Shown here: positions 1 to 8,050 of the stretch, one piece after another
How the letters are laid out: every line of letters starts with the position of its first letter
How positions within the stretch are numbered: position 1 is the first letter of the stretch
NCBI RefSeq assembly: GCF_003113895.1
Contig: NZ_BDUD01000001.1
Span: forward strand, 2,269,118 to 2,333,117
DNA: 64,000 nucleotides
Direction of reading: 5' to 3'
Origin: Nostoc commune NIES-4072
GTDB lineage: Bacteria > Cyanobacteriota > Cyanobacteriia > Cyanobacteriales > Nostocaceae
The notes under the pieces: model-generated
Databases searched by the model: none
What the model was told of the DNA's origin: nothing
Seen by the model: only the letters and a program-made list of their open reading frames with translations
Made by a program: the position numbers and the translations under genes

Positions 1-8
1 TAATCAAT

Positions 9-707
9 ATGATTCCTATTAGTGATAATATTTGTTGTCGGAATAAACCGATTATTAATTACTGGCTGATTGGTATTAATATTGCCGTATTTTTATGGGA
101 GCTTCAACTAGAATTTAGTGGTAGTTTAGGCGATTTTGTTAATAGTTGGGGTGTGATTCCAGCCCAGATTAGTGGGGCAATTACAAATGCATTATTTTAC
201 AATAATGCTGCTTGGATAATTGTAATTTGGCGGACATTTTCACTACTTGTTGCAATATTTTTACATGGTAGTTTTAGTCAAATATTGGGAAATCTGTTAT
301 TCTTATGGGTTTTTGGTAAAACTGTCGAAAATATTCTAGGGCATAGACGCTATCTCGGTTTGTATCTGGCTGCTGGCGCGATCGCATCTTTAATACAAGT
401 TCTGGCGGAACCGAGTTTGACAGTACCATTGATTGGGGGCAATGGCGCGATCGCAGGTGTTTTAGGAGCATATATTATCAAGTTTCCTAAAGCTAAAATT
501 GACACAATTTTGCCGCTAATAATCTTATATATTCCAATTCAACTTCCAGCTTTTTTCTATCTATTTTGGTGGTTTGTGCAACAATTATTTTATGGCATCG
601 GCAGTTTAAATATTCCTCCTGTTGGCGTAAACCAATCGGGTGGTGTCTTTTGGGGACAGGTTGTGGCAATATTGATTGGTGCAGGTTTTATGCGTTTGAA
701 GAGATAA
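9..707 (+). CDS. Rhomboid-family membrane protein, probable pseudoprotease
   Basis: A 232-residue polytopic membrane protein with the rhomboid fold signature. A hydrophobic segment near residues 17-33 is followed by the conserved TM2 block around residues 85-105 (FLHGSFSQ, then GNLLFLWVFG), which is characteristic of rhomboids. Active rhomboids carry a serine in GxSGA and a histidine in the last helix (AHxxG). Here the first site reads GGNGAIAGVLG with Asn at residue 145, and the last helix reads WGQVVAILIG with Gln at residue 217, so both members of the Ser-His dyad are replaced. The protein is therefore probably a non-proteolytic member that may bind or retain membrane clients; that role is inference. 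The ATG is 8 bases from the window edge, so upstream context is unseen. Confidence 0.8.
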   Translation: MIPISDNICCRNKPIINYWLIGINIAVFLWELQLEFSGSLGDFVNSWGVIPAQISGAITNALFYNNAAWIIVIWRTFSLLVAIFLHGSFSQILGNLLFLWVFGKTVENILGHRRYLGLYLAAGAIASLIQVLAEPSLTVPLIGGNGAIAGVLGAYIIKFPKAKIDTILPLIILYIPIQLPAFFYLFWWFVQQLFYGIGSLNIPPVGVNQSGGVFWGQVVAILIGAGFMRLKR

Positions 708-835
708 TTCATTATTGGATGCAAAGTGTCTTGTCGTTGGACAAAGCTCTTAACCTCAGAAGGTGTATTTTGGTTAAAACTTTATGGGTCTTTTGACAGA
801 TTACATTTTTAGCTTAAAAATCGATACTGTTAAAG

Positions 836-949
836 CTAGTACAGTAAGGCGTAAACCACCCCTTCCAAATCGCTAAAAAGTCTGCCCTATAAGCTTTTTG
901 ACTTTTGAATTTTGACTTTTGAATTTTGATTTGCGCCATGCGGTACTAG
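836..949. mobile_element. Miniature inverted-repeat element, CTAGTAC family, copy 1
   Basis: A 114-bp non-coding segment whose ends are imperfect inverted repeats beginning CTAGTAC (left CTAGTACAGTAAGGCGTAAA, right end on the other strand CTAGTACCGCATGGCGCAAA). The interior holds a heptamer-like TTTTGAC/TTTTGAA tract. A related element of nearly the same length with the same terminal repeats and tract lies at 5617-5730. No coding capacity and no clear target duplication. Confidence 0.7.
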
Positions 950-1000
950 GGGATGCCTGCTCTTCAAATCGGTATTGTTTAGTTATAAACGGTGTGCAAG

Positions 1001-3652
1001 ATGCCAAATGTTGATAAAATTAACTTTCAAGTCACTGATGAATTAGTAGCTCTGCGGCAGCGTGTAGCTGAGTTAGAGCAATCAGAAATATTTTATCAGC
1101 AAAGGCAAGCAGCCCTTGAGGAGCAAGTAATAGAGCTAGAAAAAAAACTGGCGCTTGCACTAGAATATCCCCATATTCAAGCTGTCGAATATGATATTAA
1201 GCGGCATTTTGAACAGGGGACATCTACAACCTTAAATGTGTCAACAGTCGCAGTAAATTCAGAACAACTCCAACAAGAAGTTGCCCAACGACAGCAGGTA
1301 GAAGCGTCGCTAAAAGAGAGTGAAGAACGGCTCAGGCTAGCTCTAGAGGTTTCCCAGATGGGCTTGTGGGATTGGGATATTATTACCAATAAAGTCATCT
1401 GGTCTGGAAATTATGAATTACTTTTTGGTGTGCTTCTAAGTAGTTTTGATAGCCCTTACGAAACGTTTCAGAAGTGTGTTTATCCTGAAGACAGGCAATC
1501 TGTAATGCAAGGGATCGCCCACGCTTTAGAACAAAAGTCTGACTACAACGATGAATTTCGCATAGTGCGATCAGACCAAAGTGTACATTGGATTTCTGCT
1601 AAAGGAAAATTTATCTACAACGATCGCGGACAAGCGGTACGAATGATCGGCGTATGTATGGAAACTACTGTTTGCAAGCAAGCAGAAGAAAGTACTCGTG
1701 AACTCACAACCCAAGTGCAAGAACAGGCAAATATTTTAAATGCCATCCTCACCGCCTCAGTCGATCACATTTATATCTTTGATGGCAGAGGTTGCTATCA
1801 GTATGTCAGTCTTGATGCAGCTACTATACTAGGTTTTAAGCCCCAGGATATTGTCGGAAAAACTTTGCAAGACCTGGATGCACCCGCAGACCTTATAGAA
1901 CAGGTAGATAATCAACGACAAGCTGTCATGAAAACTGGGCAGCCAATCAAGGATGAGTGTAAATATGTTACTGCTGATGGGGTACATTATTATGAATACA
2001 TCCTCACACCATTACGGAATTCCCACCAAAAAATTGAAGGGGTAATTACAGTTTCTCGTGATATTACCGAACACAAACGGGCAGAAAAATTATTACGCGA
2101 AAGTGAAGCCAGATTTCGGCGTTTGTTTGAATCCAACCTAATCGGGGTCGCTTTTTGGAATGTGGATGGCTTTATTCTTGATGCCAATGATGCCTTTCTC
2201 CACGTAGCTGGCTACACTCGTGATGAGTTTGCTTCTTTGGGTAAAATTAATTGGAGAGAACTTACTCCTATTGAATATAAAGATTTAGACGATCGCGCCC
2301 TTTTGGAAGTGCAAACCACTGGAGTTTCCAGAATTTATGAGAAAGAATATCTCCAGCGCAACGGGAAACGAGTCCCAATTGTTTTGGGCGTAGCCTTGCT
2401 GAATGACTCCAAAAATAATGGTGTTGCTTTTGTACTAGATATTACCGCTCGCAAATCAGTTGAGAAAGAATGCGATCGCCTCCTCGAACGAGAAATGAAA
2501 GCACGCAAAGAAGCAGAAATCGCCAACACACTCAAAGATGAATTTCTGGCGGTTCTCTCCCATGAACTGCGAACTCCACTCAACTCTGTTCTGGGGTGGT
2601 CAAAAATGTTGCGAACTCGTAATTTCGATGAAAAAACCACTAAGCACGCCTTGGAAACCATTGAACGCAACGCGAAGTTACAAACCCAGCTAATTGAAGA
2701 TTTATTGGATGTGTCTCGCATCCTCCAAGGAAAATTAAACTTGAATACCTGTCCAGTGACTTTGGTAATGGTGGTTGAAGCCGCAATAGAGACAGTAAAA
2801 CTCGCAGCAGAAGCTAAATCAATTCAAATTCAGACGATATTTGATCCCACTTTGGGACAAGTCATGGGCGATCCAAATCGGCTTGGGCAAGTTGTGTGGA
2901 ATCTACTTTCCAATGCAGTAAAATTTACACCAGCAGGGGGACGGGTAGAAATTCGACTCATGGAAGTTGACAACCAAGCTCAAATTCAGGTTAGCGATAC
3001 AGGTAAGGGAATTGCGCGAGAGTTTTTGCCTTATGTGTTCGATTACTTTCGCCAAGCTGATAGCACAATTACACGGGCATTTGGTGGATTAGGTTTAGGA
3101 TTAGCGATCGTGCGTAAAGTTGTAGAGATGCATGGGGGAAAAGTTCAAGCCGAAAGTCTTGGAGAAGGATTGGGTAGTACTTTCACTGTTGAACTACCGC
3201 TTTTAGTTAGAAGTGAACAGGTGATGCGTCAAGAGAATGAGTCTTTAGATTGTGAAGCTGAATCCCCGCTCCTTTCCGATACTCAAGTTTTGGTCGTGGA
3301 CGATGAACCAGATATCCGCGACTTAATTACCTTTATTTTACAAGACTACGGTGTACAAGTAACTGCCGTATCTTCAGCACAGGAAGCATTAGAAGCGCTG
3401 TTTGAGTCAGTACCAGATGTTTTAATTAGCGATATTGGAATGCCAAAGACAGACGGTTATATGCTGATGCGGGAAGTGCGATCGCGATCGCCCCAACAAG
3501 GAGGAAACGTACCAGCGATCGCTCTGACGGCTTATGCAGGCGAAATGAATCAGCAGCAAGCATTAGCAGCAGGATTCCAAATGCATATTTCTAAACCAGT
3601 AGATCCAGATGTATTGGTGAAAGCGATCGTTGATTTGATTGAGCCAAAATAA
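1001..3652 (+). CDS. PAS-domain hybrid histidine kinase with C-terminal receiver
   Basis: A soluble sensor kinase of about 883 residues with no obvious transmembrane segment. An N-terminal coiled coil (about residues 10-45) is followed by three PAS/PAC repeats (roughly 95-235, 245-360, 365-490; each ends in a PAC-like phrase such as VSRDITEHKRAEK). Next come a HisKA domain with SHELRTPLNSVLGW (phospho-accepting His near residue 521), an HATPase domain (N-box NLLSNAVKFTP, G1 DTGKG, G2 GGLGLGLAIV), and a receiver with phospho-acceptor Asp near 811 in LISDIGMP and the KP motif SKPVDP. It probably autophosphorylates and passes phosphate to its own receiver; signal and output are not visible. ATG 1001 is preferred over the in-frame GTG at 992; neither has a strong Shine-Dalgarno sequence. 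Confidence 0.9.
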   Translation: MPNVDKINFQVTDELVALRQRVAELEQSEIFYQQRQAALEEQVIELEKKLALALEYPHIQAVEYDIKRHFEQGTSTTLNVSTVAVNSEQLQQEVAQRQQVEASLKESEERLRLALEVSQMGLWDWDIITNKVIWSGNYELLFGVLLSSFDSPYETFQKCVYPEDRQSVMQGIAHALEQKSDYNDEFRIVRSDQSVHWISAKGKFIYNDRGQAVRMIGVCMETTVCKQAEESTRELTTQVQEQANILNAILTASVDHIYIFDGRGCYQYVSLDAATILGFKPQDIVGKTLQDLDAPADLIEQVDNQRQAVMKTGQPIKDECKYVTADGVHYYEYILTPLRNSHQKIEGVITVSRDITEHKRAEKLLRESEARFRRLFESNLIGVAFWNVDGFILDANDAFLHVAGYTRDEFASLGKINWRELTPIEYKDLDDRALLEVQTTGVSRIYEKEYLQRNGKRVPIVLGVALLNDSKNNGVAFVLDITARKSVEKECDRLLEREMKARKEAEIANTLKDEFLAVLSHELRTPLNSVLGWSKMLRTRNFDEKTTKHALETIERNAKLQTQLIEDLLDVSRILQGKLNLNTCPVTLVMVVEAAIETVKLAAEAKSIQIQTIFDPTLGQVMGDPNRLGQVVWNLLSNAVKFTPAGGRVEIRLMEVDNQAQIQVSDTGKGIAREFLPYVFDYFRQADSTITRAFGGLGLGLAIVRKVVEMHGGKVQAESLGEGLGSTFTVELPLLVRSEQVMRQENESLDCEAESPLLSDTQVLVVDDEPDIRDLITFILQDYGVQVTAVSSAQEALEALFESVPDVLISDIGMPKTDGYMLMREVRSRSPQQGGNVPAIALTAYAGEMNQQQALAAGFQMHISKPVDPDVLVKAIVDLIEPK

Positions 3653-3699
3653 TATAAGTAAGCGTCCGAGAGGCTTTCCATAAGTTTAGTTTTGTATTA

Positions 3700-3887
3700 A
3701 CATTGTCAGCCGATACAATCGCATTGTTGGTCAAAACAATCGCATTGTCAGGCGATACAATTGCATTGTTAGTCGAAACAATCACATTGTTAGGTAAAAC
3801 AATCGCATTGTTAGTCGAAACAATCACATTGTTAGGCAAAACAATCGCATTGTCAGGCGATACAATCGCATTGTTAGTCGATACAAT
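3700..3887. repeat. 21-bp tandem array of phased ACAAT-N3-ATTGT palindromes
   Basis: The half-site ACAAT recurs exactly every 21 bases (3715, 3736, 3757, 3778, 3799, 3820, 3841, 3862, 3883). Each of the first eight is followed by a 3-base spacer and ATTGT, giving a 13-bp palindrome per unit joined by an 8-bp linker of the type TAGTCGAA or CAGGCGAT. Twenty-one bases is two helical turns, so the dyads face one side of the DNA. Both strands stay open across the array because 21 is a multiple of three, which explains the weak 98-codon ORF at 3703-3999. The remaining 3653-4183 spacer shows only HIP1 sites and a fragment near 4108 like the end of the 93-bp element family. Confidence 0.85.
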
Positions 3888-4183
3888 AATTTCCCTTGCT
3901 ACCTTTTTCTACGGCGACGGTTTGTTTGGGAGTGTAAGACACCGCTACCTCCAGAATGCGATCGCTCAACTTGATAACACTACTAACGGTACTGGTTAAC
4001 CCAAGCGTATTTTTTTATATGCGGCGATCGCAACCTGACGCGCAATCCTCTTGGCGTGTTCGGTACGTTACTTTATATACAATAGGACTATAAATACTAA
4101 ATAAGACTTACGCATTGACAAAAAATATTATCTATGCACTCTAAGTAACAAGTTATTGTTTAACATTCAACAGAAGTTAAAGA

Positions 4184-5515
4184 ATGAATACAAAATTTTC
4201 AAACCTGTCTTTTACAATAGCTGTCTCGGCTGCAATGATAGCTGGTGCTTCTGTAGCGTCGCCTACCGTTGTGTCGTTCAGCGATGCTACTGCCACATCT
4301 ACTAGTGGTTCGTTTGTTGCAGACAACGCTATTGACAAAAATAAGAATACCCACTGGGAGGCTGCCGCCCGTGGTGCTTCCATAACTGCGAGATTCGGTA
4401 ACTGCCAGCGCGTAGATGATCTGGTGCTTAACTGGTACGGCACCAACAAGTATACCTACAGCGTACAGCTTTCCAAGGACAATGGTGCAACCTGGACTAC
4501 TGTGGTCAGTAACACCTCTGGCAAGGGCAACAAAGACGCGCAAAACATCACCGACCAAGCCGCCAATGCGATCAAGATCGTGGGTGATATCGATTCTAGA
4601 TTGCGTATCGACGAATTGAAGGTTAATTCACTGGGTTTGACCAATGGCTGTACAAGCAGTAGTAATTCAAATTCCTCAAATGATGACAGTGGTACTTCAA
4701 ATCCTTCAAATGGCGAGGTTTCAGGTGGTAACGCTCAGTACCCAGCCGATGTGCTTGACTTAAGGAAGTGGAAGATTGCTCTGCCAATCAGCTTGAATTC
4801 CAACTCAAACAAGGCAACGGAAATTAAGCAACCGCAACTCAAGACCTACAGTAATTCAGAATATTTTCGTTTGAATGCTGCCAAAAATGGTGTGCTTTTG
4901 AAAGCGATCGCTGGTGGCGCACGTACCAGCACAAATACTGCTTACGCCCGTTCTGAACTGCGTGAAATGCAGGGTGATGGTACGGAATCTGCTGCCTGGA
5001 ACTGTGTGAATACCGATCATGCGATGTACCTGGAACAGACCCTGTTGCACACCACCACAAACAAGCCGGAAGCCACTATCGGGCAGATCCATGACTCAAA
5101 AAACGACCTCGTGATGGTGAAGTACTTCGGCCCGTCCTCTGCCAATGGCTCGACGGACATCGGCAAGCTTGAAGCCCGCTTCAACAACGACACTATTATC
5201 AAGCCTCTCGATAGCGCTTACAAGATCGGCGATCCCATGACTATCGACATTGCTGTTACATCCAGTGGCAATGTTACCATCACCTATAAAAACCTGCGTT
5301 CAGGTGTAACGAGTAGTACTGGTACAGTGAGGATGAGGGGTATCATCGGTTCCTGTTACTTCAAGGCTGGCATATATATTCAAGCTTGCTCAAAGACTGA
5401 TATTTACGGCAACACCAACACTGTGTGTGCGAACAAAAAATTGTCTGCTGATAAATACGAGACTGACCCTTACGCTTACGCAGAAATAGAACTACGCAAG
5501 ATTACCTTACGCTAA
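4184..5515 (+). CDS. Secreted alginate lyase, PL7 family, with F5/8-type carbohydrate-binding domain
   Basis: A 443-residue exported polysaccharide lyase. Residues 1-26 form a signal peptide (hydrophobic core, then ASVAS). Residues about 28-150 resemble a discoidin/F5-8 type C carbohydrate-binding module. A Ser/Asn-rich linker (about 158-185) joins it to an Alginate_lyase2 catalytic domain (about 188-443). PL7 hallmarks are visible: RSELRE starting at Arg256, GQIHDS with the catalytic-type His303, and YFKAGIY with Tyr398 as the probable proton donor. The enzyme would cleave alginate by beta-elimination outside the cell. PL7 enzymes are common in marine heterotrophs and unusual in cyanobacteria. 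The gene has richer CTG/ATC/AAC codon use than its neighbours, a single HIP1 site, and 21-bp-repeat DNA on both sides, which together suggest acquisition. Confidence 0.85.
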   Translation: MNTKFSNLSFTIAVSAAMIAGASVASPTVVSFSDATATSTSGSFVADNAIDKNKNTHWEAAARGASITARFGNCQRVDDLVLNWYGTNKYTYSVQLSKDNGATWTTVVSNTSGKGNKDAQNITDQAANAIKIVGDIDSRLRIDELKVNSLGLTNGCTSSSNSNSSNDDSGTSNPSNGEVSGGNAQYPADVLDLRKWKIALPISLNSNSNKATEIKQPQLKTYSNSEYFRLNAAKNGVLLKAIAGGARTSTNTAYARSELREMQGDGTESAAWNCVNTDHAMYLEQTLLHTTTNKPEATIGQIHDSKNDLVMVKYFGPSSANGSTDIGKLEARFNNDTIIKPLDSAYKIGDPMTIDIAVTSSGNVTITYKNLRSGVTSSTGTVRMRGIIGSCYFKAGIYIQACSKTDIYGNTNTVCANKKLSADKYETDPYAYAEIELRKITLR

Positions 5516-5584
5516 TCCGCAGAAGCTTTCAGCTTTTTTAGTAGCATGTAAACTTCCCAAAAAAGAGGCAGAAGGCTTGAAAAT

Positions 5585-5614
5585 ACAATTTTTTCCATTG
5601 TAAGCCGAAACAAT
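5585..5614. repeat. Degenerate unit of the 21-bp ACAAT/ATTGT repeat
   Basis: ACAAT at 5585, ATTGT at 5597 and ACAAT at 5610 match the array at 3700-3887; the 18 bases from ATTGT to the next ACAAT differ from array units at only two positions. It lies 3' of the alginate lyase gene, so the same repeat family brackets that gene. Confidence 0.6.
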
Positions 5615-5616
5615 GT

Positions 5617-5730
5617 ACTAGTACGCCACGGCGGAAATAGAGCAACCATTTAAAACCCCTAAAGAGCTTATTCCATAATACTTTTGACTTTTGACTTTTG
5701 AATGCGTGACTTCCACCTTGCGGTACTAGT
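5617..5730. mobile_element. Miniature inverted-repeat element, CTAGTAC family, copy 2
   Basis: The ends are inverted repeats (left CTAGTACGCCACGGCGGAA, right end on the other strand CTAGTACCGCAAGGTGGAA), with a TTTTGAC heptamer tract near the right end as in the copy at 836-949. It is non-coding, about 114 bp, and fills most of the spacer between the alginate lyase gene and the GTPase gene. Confidence 0.7.
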
Positions 5731-5787
5731 TATCCCTTTGAGAATCGCTATAAGATGAGTAAAAGGGTCTTCTACGTTTAGATAGAA

Positions 5788-7101
5788 ATGACTGAGCAAG
5801 ATGATTCTCAGCAATTGACTGAACCGACTGATGGAGCAACTACCAAGTCGGTCGATGATTCGTGGACAAACCGCATTGGCGGTGTCTGGAACAAAGCAAC
5901 AACACATCTAACGCAACTCTTACCTGTAGAACAAGTGGCACAGACGCTTGTTGAATGGTTTAGTGTAAGCGAAACTCAAGTTGCAGAGATTTTAGAGAAA
6001 GTTCGAGCCGAATTGCCAACCACAGAAGCCCTCCTAATTGGTAAACCCCAAGCTGGAAAAAGTTCAATTGTCCGGGGATTGACGGGAGTTTCTGCCGAAA
6101 TTGTCGGTCAGGGATTTCGTCCTCACACGCAACATACAGAGCGCTATGCTTATCCTTCCAATGACCTGCCGTTACTGATTTTTACTGATACGATAGGACT
6201 TGGTGATGTTAAACAAGATACTCAATTAATCATTCAGGAGTTAGTTGGCGATTTAAAAAAGGAAACTCGTTCTGCTAGAATCCTGGTTCTCACCGTCAAA
6301 ATTAATGATTTTGCAACTGACACGCTAAGACAAATTGCTCAACAGTTGCGCCAGAAGTATCCAAATATTCCCTGTTTGCTGGTGGTTACTTGCTTGCATG
6401 AGGTTTATCCTGCCGATACCATCGATCATCCTGCCTATCCACCAGATTATCAGGAAGTCAACCGTGCATTTGTCGCAATCCAACAAGCCTTCGCAGGAAT
6501 AAGCGATCGCTCTGTACTCATTGACTTTACCCTAGAAGAAGATGGCTATAATCCGGTATTTTATGGCTTAGAAGCACTGCGAGATTCTTTAGCAGAACTA
6601 CTCCCAGAAGCAGAAGCGCAGGCGATTTATCAACTATTAGATCAAGAAGAAGCTGGAAAGCAACTTGGTAATCTTTACCGAGATGCTGCACGCCGTTATA
6701 TTTTGCCATTTTCGATTATGTCTGCCACTCTTGCGGCTGTACCTCTGCCATTTGCTACAATGCCCGTACTCACCGCCTTGCAAGTATCAATGGTGGGACT
6801 GTTAGGTAAATTATATGGGCAAACAGTTACTCCATCTCAGGCAGGGGGCGTTGTGAGTGCGATCGCAGGTGGTTTTTTAGCACAGGCAATTGCCCGGGAG
6901 TTAATTAAATTTATACCAGGTTTTGGTAGTGCGATCGCAGCGTCTTGGGCAGCTGCCTACACCTGGGCATTAGGAGAAGCAGCCTGTGTTTACTTTGGTG
7001 ATTTAATGGGAGGTAAAAAACCCGATCCCCAGAAAATTCAGTTGGTAATGCAAGAAGCATTTCAGGTGGCGCAAGAACGGTTTAAGGGAATTAAACGGTA
7101 A
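5788..7101 (+). CDS. Membrane-associated P-loop GTPase, DUF697-like C-terminus
   Basis: A 437-residue GTPase. The G1 loop is GKPQAGKSS near residues 81-89 and G3 is DTIGLGD near 132. The expected G4 NKxD position is replaced by VVTCLHEVY, so nucleotide specificity is uncertain. The C-terminal half (about 290-425) is hydrophobic and Gly/Ala-rich with helices around LPFSIMSATLAAVPLPFA and GGVVSAIAGGFLAQAIA, resembling the DUF697 region fused to Era/EngA-like GTPases in cyanobacteria. It probably acts at a membrane, but its process is unknown. It stands alone, with a miniature element upstream and another downstream. Confidence 0.8.
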   Translation: MTEQDDSQQLTEPTDGATTKSVDDSWTNRIGGVWNKATTHLTQLLPVEQVAQTLVEWFSVSETQVAEILEKVRAELPTTEALLIGKPQAGKSSIVRGLTGVSAEIVGQGFRPHTQHTERYAYPSNDLPLLIFTDTIGLGDVKQDTQLIIQELVGDLKKETRSARILVLTVKINDFATDTLRQIAQQLRQKYPNIPCLLVVTCLHEVYPADTIDHPAYPPDYQEVNRAFVAIQQAFAGISDRSVLIDFTLEEDGYNPVFYGLEALRDSLAELLPEAEAQAIYQLLDQEEAGKQLGNLYRDAARRYILPFSIMSATLAAVPLPFATMPVLTALQVSMVGLLGKLYGQTVTPSQAGGVVSAIAGGFLAQAIARELIKFIPGFGSAIAASWAAAYTWALGEAACVYFGDLMGGKKPDPQKIQLVMQEAFQVAQERFKGIKR

Positions 7102-7170
7102 AACTCAAGAATCTGTTTCAGCAACCACTCAGTGGATTTCCCACATAACGCCTCTATGCTGCTATGCATT

Positions 7171-7263
7171 TAGGACTTACGCAAAAATTGCTAAAAAGCT
7201 TAATTTCTCGAACCGCCAAGACGCCAAGAGCGCCGAGAATTCGTAGAGTGTGCGTAAGTCCTA
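7171..7263. mobile_element. 93-bp miniature inverted-repeat element, TAGGACTTACGC family, copy 1
   Basis: The segment begins TAGGACTTACGC and ends GCGTAAGTCCTA (perfect 12-bp terminal inverted repeats). It is flanked by the 5-bp direct repeat GCATT at 7166-7170 and 7264-7268, as left by transposition. Its reverse complement occurs, identical over all 93 bases, at 55591-55683. Non-coding. Confidence 0.9.
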
Positions 7264-7347
7264 GCATTGATAACCCGCAGATTTATATTAACCGAATCGC
7301 AGGTAGTTTCGATATGAGATTATCTGTGTGTAGAAAACAATAAAATC

Positions 7348-7995
7348 ATGCAAAACCGAACTTGGCAACCACCGGAATTTCTTCAACTTAACGGTGAATT
7401 TGTAACACTCAAGCCCTTAATTCCCGAAAGGGATGTGGATACCTTGTATGCAGCTTCACACGGCAGTCCTGAAAAGGAAGCCGTCTGGAATTATCTATTT
7501 TACGGCCCATTTGATTCCTCTTCCACGATGAAAGACTGGGTGGAAAAAAACCTAGTAAGTAAATCTGACCCTCTTACTTGGACAGTCTTTGAAAACTCAA
7601 CAAATATTCAAGTGGGAATTGTAGCATTACTTGCGATCGCACCAAATCATGGTCGTGCTGAAATTGGTCATGTATGGTTTACTCCCGCAGTCCACAAAAG
7701 TAAAGTCAATACAGAATCACAGTTTTTGCTACTTCAGCATCTTTTTGATCATCATTCTTATCGTCGAGTTGAGTGGAAATGTGATTCCCTCAACCATGCG
7801 AGTCGAACTACCGCTACAAGGATGGGATTCGTTTATGAAGGACGTTTTCGACAACACATGTTTGTTCGTGGAAGAAACAGAGATACTGATTGGTTCGCAA
7901 TGACAGATAAAGAATGGTTGCGCTGTAAAAGAAATTTTGAAAAATGGCTTTATTCCCACGAAAATATTTCATTAATGGAACTAAATAACAGCTAG
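7348..7995 (+). CDS. GNAT acetyltransferase, RimJ/RimL-like
   Basis: A 215-residue N-acetyltransferase of the Acetyltransf_3 type. N-terminal residues 15-25 (EFVTLKPLIPE) match the usual opening strand. Later segments include AEIGHVWFTP (about 108-117) and RRVEWKCDSLNHASRTTATRMGF split over residues 140-162, the asparagine-containing strand and helix typical of RimJ/RimL relatives. The tail has GRNRDTDWFAMTD. It would transfer an acetyl group from acetyl-CoA to an amine, either a protein N-terminus or a small molecule; the substrate cannot be told from sequence. It has its own spacer and an AT-rich upstream region. Confidence 0.8.
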   Translation: MQNRTWQPPEFLQLNGEFVTLKPLIPERDVDTLYAASHGSPEKEAVWNYLFYGPFDSSSTMKDWVEKNLVSKSDPLTWTVFENSTNIQVGIVALLAIAPNHGRAEIGHVWFTPAVHKSKVNTESQFLLLQHLFDHHSYRRVEWKCDSLNHASRTTATRMGFVYEGRFRQHMFVRGRNRDTDWFAMTDKEWLRCKRNFEKWLYSHENISLMELNNS

Positions 7996-8050
7996 TTTTG
8001 CAGTCATCGCATTTTCTAATTATTTAGCACAGCAGTTACCAAAAATTATT

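Noticed and set aside
566..796. 76-codon ORF overlapping the rhomboid gene
   Set aside because: It is an out-of-frame shadow of the rhomboid coding sequence extended into the spacer.
3703..3999. 98-codon ORF with heptad-like IALLVETI repeats
   Set aside because: It is created by the 21-bp tandem array, whose length is a multiple of three; the opposite strand is open for the same reason, and no start signal or family match supports translation.
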